Assembly (NCBI GenBank): GCA_025054775.1
Contig: JANWZA010000010.1
Location: 1-43,683, forward strand
DNA from: Microscillaceae bacterium
GTDB taxonomy: Bacteria; Bacteroidota; Bacteroidia; Cytophagales; Microscillaceae
Direction of reading: 5' to 3'
Length of the DNA: 43,683 bases
Positions within the stretch are counted from its first letter, which is position 1. Each line of letters starts with the position of its first letter. Positions 41,098 to 43,683 of this stretch are shown in pieces. Position numbers and translations under genes: made by a program. The notes beneath the pieces were generated by a model, which was given only the letters and a program-made list of their open reading frames with translations, was not told the origin of the DNA and did no database searches.

Positions 41098-43683
41098 ATG
41101 GAAAAGCGTATATCTTTCAAAAGTATTGCACTTATGCTCATTTTATACCTAAGTGCAATAGCCCTAAGTTGGGGGCAGACCTTTACTTTTCAGCAACCCA
41201 TAGGTAGTAATCCGTTTGCCATCCCTTCTACCGATAACCTAAGACAATTAGTAGTAAATGACTATAACAACGACGGCTATCCCGATATTATCATAACACA
41301 TAAAGAAACTTTAGGAAATGAAAAAGCTACACTTAAATTAGGTACAGGAACTGGCGCCTTCTCAGGAAGTGCCTCTTATTCTGTTTATTCTCTTTCTCCT
41401 TTGCAGAGAGCACATTCCGTAATTACTGAAGATTTTAACCAAGATGGATATTTGGACATGATAATAGGAGATAATACATTAAATCCTCTTGCAGTTTCTC
41501 TTGTGTATTTTAAGGGAAATGCTTACAGTCCAGTAGGAAGTATTTTTGATAACAATCCACCTACTTTTAAGCGAAACTTAATTCTCACCTCTCCTGTTAG
41601 AACATCTTCACAAGGAGCTAACTTTTTAGCCGCCGCGGACTTTAATAATGATGGTCTTTTGGACATAGCCACTACCGCTTTTGATAATACTTTTAATGAT
41701 TATTATATAGTTACCATCTTAAATGACGGTTCAAGTAAACCTTTTGAAACTTCTCCCCTTATATATAGCTCTTATGGTACTGGACTTTTTGGAGCAGCTA
41801 AACATTTAGCCTTCGGTTTTTTTGATGCTGATGATAAAGTTGATTTGTTGGTAATAGATGATGAGAATTTGTATTTCAAGCCAGGTAATGGAGATGGTAC
41901 TTTCGGCACTACCATAACAGCGACCACAGTCAATACAAGTGAAAAAATAAGATACATCATAGTAGATGATTTTAATGATGATGGTAATGAAGATGCAGCT
42001 ATTTTGGTAGAGAGCTCCCCTTATGGTTATATTAGGTTTTTGCCAGGAAAAGGCGATGGAACCTTCAATACCCCTATAAACTTGGGAATGGCAACATTGG
42101 GAGTTAGGCACATGGCACTGGGAGATATAGACAACGATGGAAAAAATGATTTGATTGTAGTAGGAACGACATCCCAACAAATTTACATTGTAAGAAACGT
42201 AAATAATACTTTTGCAGGTTTCAGCCTCCTTTCTCCTACCAGCCTAAATGTTTCTGGATTTTACCCCTGTTGGGTAGCTGTGGAGGATTTTAATGCTGAT
42301 GGGCTATTGGATATTGTAGCTATTGAACAAAGTGGAGACGAGGGGCGTGTATTCCTAAACACCACAGCCTCAATTCCCCCAGCCACTACCGAATCTTGGG
42401 CAGTGAAATTTAATGGCACAAACCAATATGGCGTAACAACCGCTCCCTCTCTTAATCATCCTACGGCTTTGAGTAGGCAAAATTTTACTATAGAATGTTG
42501 GGTAAGAGCCAAAGGTGAAAGTACTAACCAAGTAGTTATCTATAATGGAAATAACAGCAATGGATATGGGTTGATTATTCCTGAAAATAAGAACGAATTT
42601 AATATCGTAGTCAATGGAGCAATAGATAGTCCAATTCTTATAGTAGGAGCTCCCTTTGTAGATAATGAATGGAATCATATTGCTTTTGGGCGGATGTCAG
42701 GTCAATGGTTTATCTATAAAAATGGTAAACAAGTAGGTACGACAGGTGTAACCACAAACTTTACTTTTCCGCAGCCTCCCACAGGATTAAAAACATGGTT
42801 TGGTAGTAATAATGGTACAAATAATTTCTTCTCAGGCACTTTAAGCGAGTGTAGGTTTTGGAGGGGTGTCATTCCCTTGAATACCATTCGTCAAAACATA
42901 GATATATCCTTGACAAATAAACACCCCAACATATCGCGTTTAGCCGCTTACTACGATTTTGACGAGGGAACAGGAAACTTTGGATATAACTATGCTAAAG
43001 AGTTTAGCCCTAATGCTAATAATTATAAGGTAGATTTCTCTGCAAAAGGTATTTCTTGGATAAATGACTTGCCTTCATTTGGTAAGTCAGGTTCAGGGGA
43101 TAAATTTTATGCTATTGCTCATAGTGTGTGCAATCTAATAAATACTACAGGCATAAAATTAGATTTCGGGGCTACTGCTCCTAATGGAGATATAGTAGTT
43201 AGTAGGTTACTAACTAATCCAAGAAACGTACAGAACATTCCAGGTATAAAAAGTAAAATTTCGTGGGTAATTCGTAACTTTGGCTCAAATGCTACCTTCT
43301 CCCCACTTGACGAATGCGAAATAGAAATCAAAGCCTTTCAGTTTGGCTTTTCTGGTACGATAGGTAGTCCTCCGTATAATACGCCGCAAGAGTTTAAGCT
43401 ATACAAACGCCCTTCTAATTCTACGGATCCTAATGCCTGGGTATTTGTACACGAGGGAAAATCGTTTGGTAGTATTCGTTTCTCAGGTTCACCAGGTACA
43501 GGTATTAGTGATTTCAGCGAATTTGTTATTTCTTTCGAAGGCACTCCACTTTTCATAGCCCTTCAAGCCTTTGAGGGCAAGCGTATAGAGGCAGACAAGG
43601 TACAGTTGCGTTGGCAGGTAACCCAAGAGAAAAATAGTAAAGGCTTTGAGATAGAAAAGAGCTATGATGTAAAAGATTTCTTT
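41098..43683 (+). CDS. Large secreted FG-GAP/VCBS and LamG-like surface protein, probable T9SS cargo (3' end missing)
   Basis: From the ATG at 41098 the frame is open for all 862 codons to the window edge. A signal peptide (MEKRISFKSIALMLILYLSA..., cleavage near WGQ) is followed by six calcium-binding FG-GAP/VCBS repeats: DYNNDGYPD (about residue 55), DFNQDGYLD (113), DFNNDGLLD (182), DFNDDGNED (292), DIDNDGKND (344) and DFNADGLLD (397). Together these form a beta-propeller. Residues about 430-635 are a LamG/concanavalin-like domain (FTIECWVRAKG, NEWNHIAFGRMSGQWFIYKN and YYDFDEGTGN). The last visible part, VQLRWQVTQEKNSKGFEIEK, is the fibronectin-like segment that usually precedes a type IX secretion signal. 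That signal itself lies beyond the window. Its role is probably adhesion or ligand binding at the cell surface. Confidence 0.88.
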   Translation, partial: MEKRISFKSIALMLILYLSAIALSWGQTFTFQQPIGSNPFAIPSTDNLRQLVVNDYNNDGYPDIIITHKETLGNEKATLKLGTGTGAFSGSASYSVYSLSPLQRAHSVITEDFNQDGYLDMIIGDNTLNPLAVSLVYFKGNAYSPVGSIFDNNPPTFKRNLILTSPVRTSSQGANFLAAADFNNDGLLDIATTAFDNTFNDYYIVTILNDGSSKPFETSPLIYSSYGTGLFGAAKHLAFGFFDADDKVDLLVIDDENLYFKPGNGDGTFGTTITATTVNTSEKIRYIIVDDFNDDGNEDAAILVESSPYGYIRFLPGKGDGTFNTPINLGMATLGVRHMALGDIDNDGKNDLIVVGTTSQQIYIVRNVNNTFAGFSLLSPTSLNVSGFYPCWVAVEDFNADGLLDIVAIEQSGDEGRVFLNTTASIPPATTESWAVKFNGTNQYGVTTAPSLNHPTALSRQNFTIECWVRAKGESTNQVVIYNGNNSNGYGLIIPENKNEFNIVVNGAIDSPILIVGAPFVDNEWNHIAFGRMSGQWFIYKNGKQVGTTGVTTNFTFPQPPTGLKTWFGSNNGTNNFFSGTLSECRFWRGVIPLNTIRQNIDISLTNKHPNISRLAAYYDFDEGTGNFGYNYAKEFSPNANNYKVDFSAKGISWINDLPSFGKSGSGDKFYAIAHSVCNLINTTGIKLDFGATAPNGDIVVSRLLTNPRNVQNIPGIKSKISWVIRNFGSNATFSPLDECEIEIKAFQFGFSGTIGSPPYNTPQEFKLYKRPSNSTDPNAWVFVHEGKSFGSIRFSGSPGTGISDFSEFVISFEGTPLFIALQAFEGKRIEADKVQLRWQVTQEKNSKGFEIEKSYDVKDFF

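Noticed and set aside
1..43683. Search for mobile elements, CRISPR arrays, tRNA/rRNA genes and prophage genes
   Set aside because: No transposase, integrase, regularly spaced repeats, cloverleaf-like sequence or phage structural gene was recognised; gene content is that of a core chromosome.

Overview
The window is A+T-rich chromosomal DNA from a Bacteroidota bacterium, most likely a Cytophagales-type organism. Several things point that way. Many genes are preceded by the Bacteroidota sigma promoter element TAnnTTTG. Typical lineage families are present: an HU-CCDC81/SPOR protein, a PG_1098-like THUMP methyltransferase, the secreted family usually labelled 'asparagine synthetase B', and a VPS10/sortilin-type exoprotein. 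The right edge carries a large secreted protein of the kind exported by the type IX secretion system. I see no phage, insertion sequence, CRISPR array, rRNA or tRNA, and cannot name a species.

Layout. 1-1065 (minus): an FKBP isomerase followed by the start of a glycosyltransferase-like gene that runs off the left edge. 1066-1431 holds a compact G+C-rich hairpin cluster. 1432-2640 is a THUMP-like methyltransferase. 2681-5669 (minus) is an overlapping pair, an outer-membrane barrel and an HU/SPOR protein. 6042-10809 holds a VPS10/sortilin-like protein and rodA. 10916-13432 holds a small lipoprotein, a secreted amidotransferase-like protein, and a 93-aa protein whose stop overlaps the start of a 34-codon reading frame. 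13605-16297 is an M28 peptidase plus a LolC/E-type permease. 16593-19255 is a BlaI/BlaR1-type regulator pair with two perfect operators upstream. 19414-24977 holds alaS, a PD-(D/E)xK-like protein, an MscS channel and a LuxC-type acyl-CoA reductase. 25193-27468 holds aat and miaB. 27525-34551 holds arginine deiminase, rpsU, asnB plus an aldehyde dehydrogenase, and a MATE transporter. 34715-43683 (plus) holds a DUF1015 protein, an unrecognised membrane protein, an ECF sigma factor with a probable anti-sigma factor, a membrane TPR protein, and a truncated FG-GAP/LamG surface protein.

How the genes work together. Most are housekeeping: translation and tRNA modification (alaS, miaB, aat, rpsU), cell shape (rodA), envelope export and folding (FKBP, LolC/E-like, SPOR) and amino-acid metabolism (asnB, arginine deiminase). 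The accessory interest lies in three places. The BlaI/BlaR1 pair has a visible autoregulatory promoter and a sensor without a penicillin-binding domain. The 93-aa/34-aa overlapping small genes look like a translationally coupled unit. The right-hand cluster of sigma factor, anti-sigma, TPR membrane protein and secreted adhesin-like protein could be a surface-signalling module. Smaller gaps with nothing recognisable are 11369-11658, 13433-13604 (one weak stem-loop at 13438-13479) and 24978-25192.
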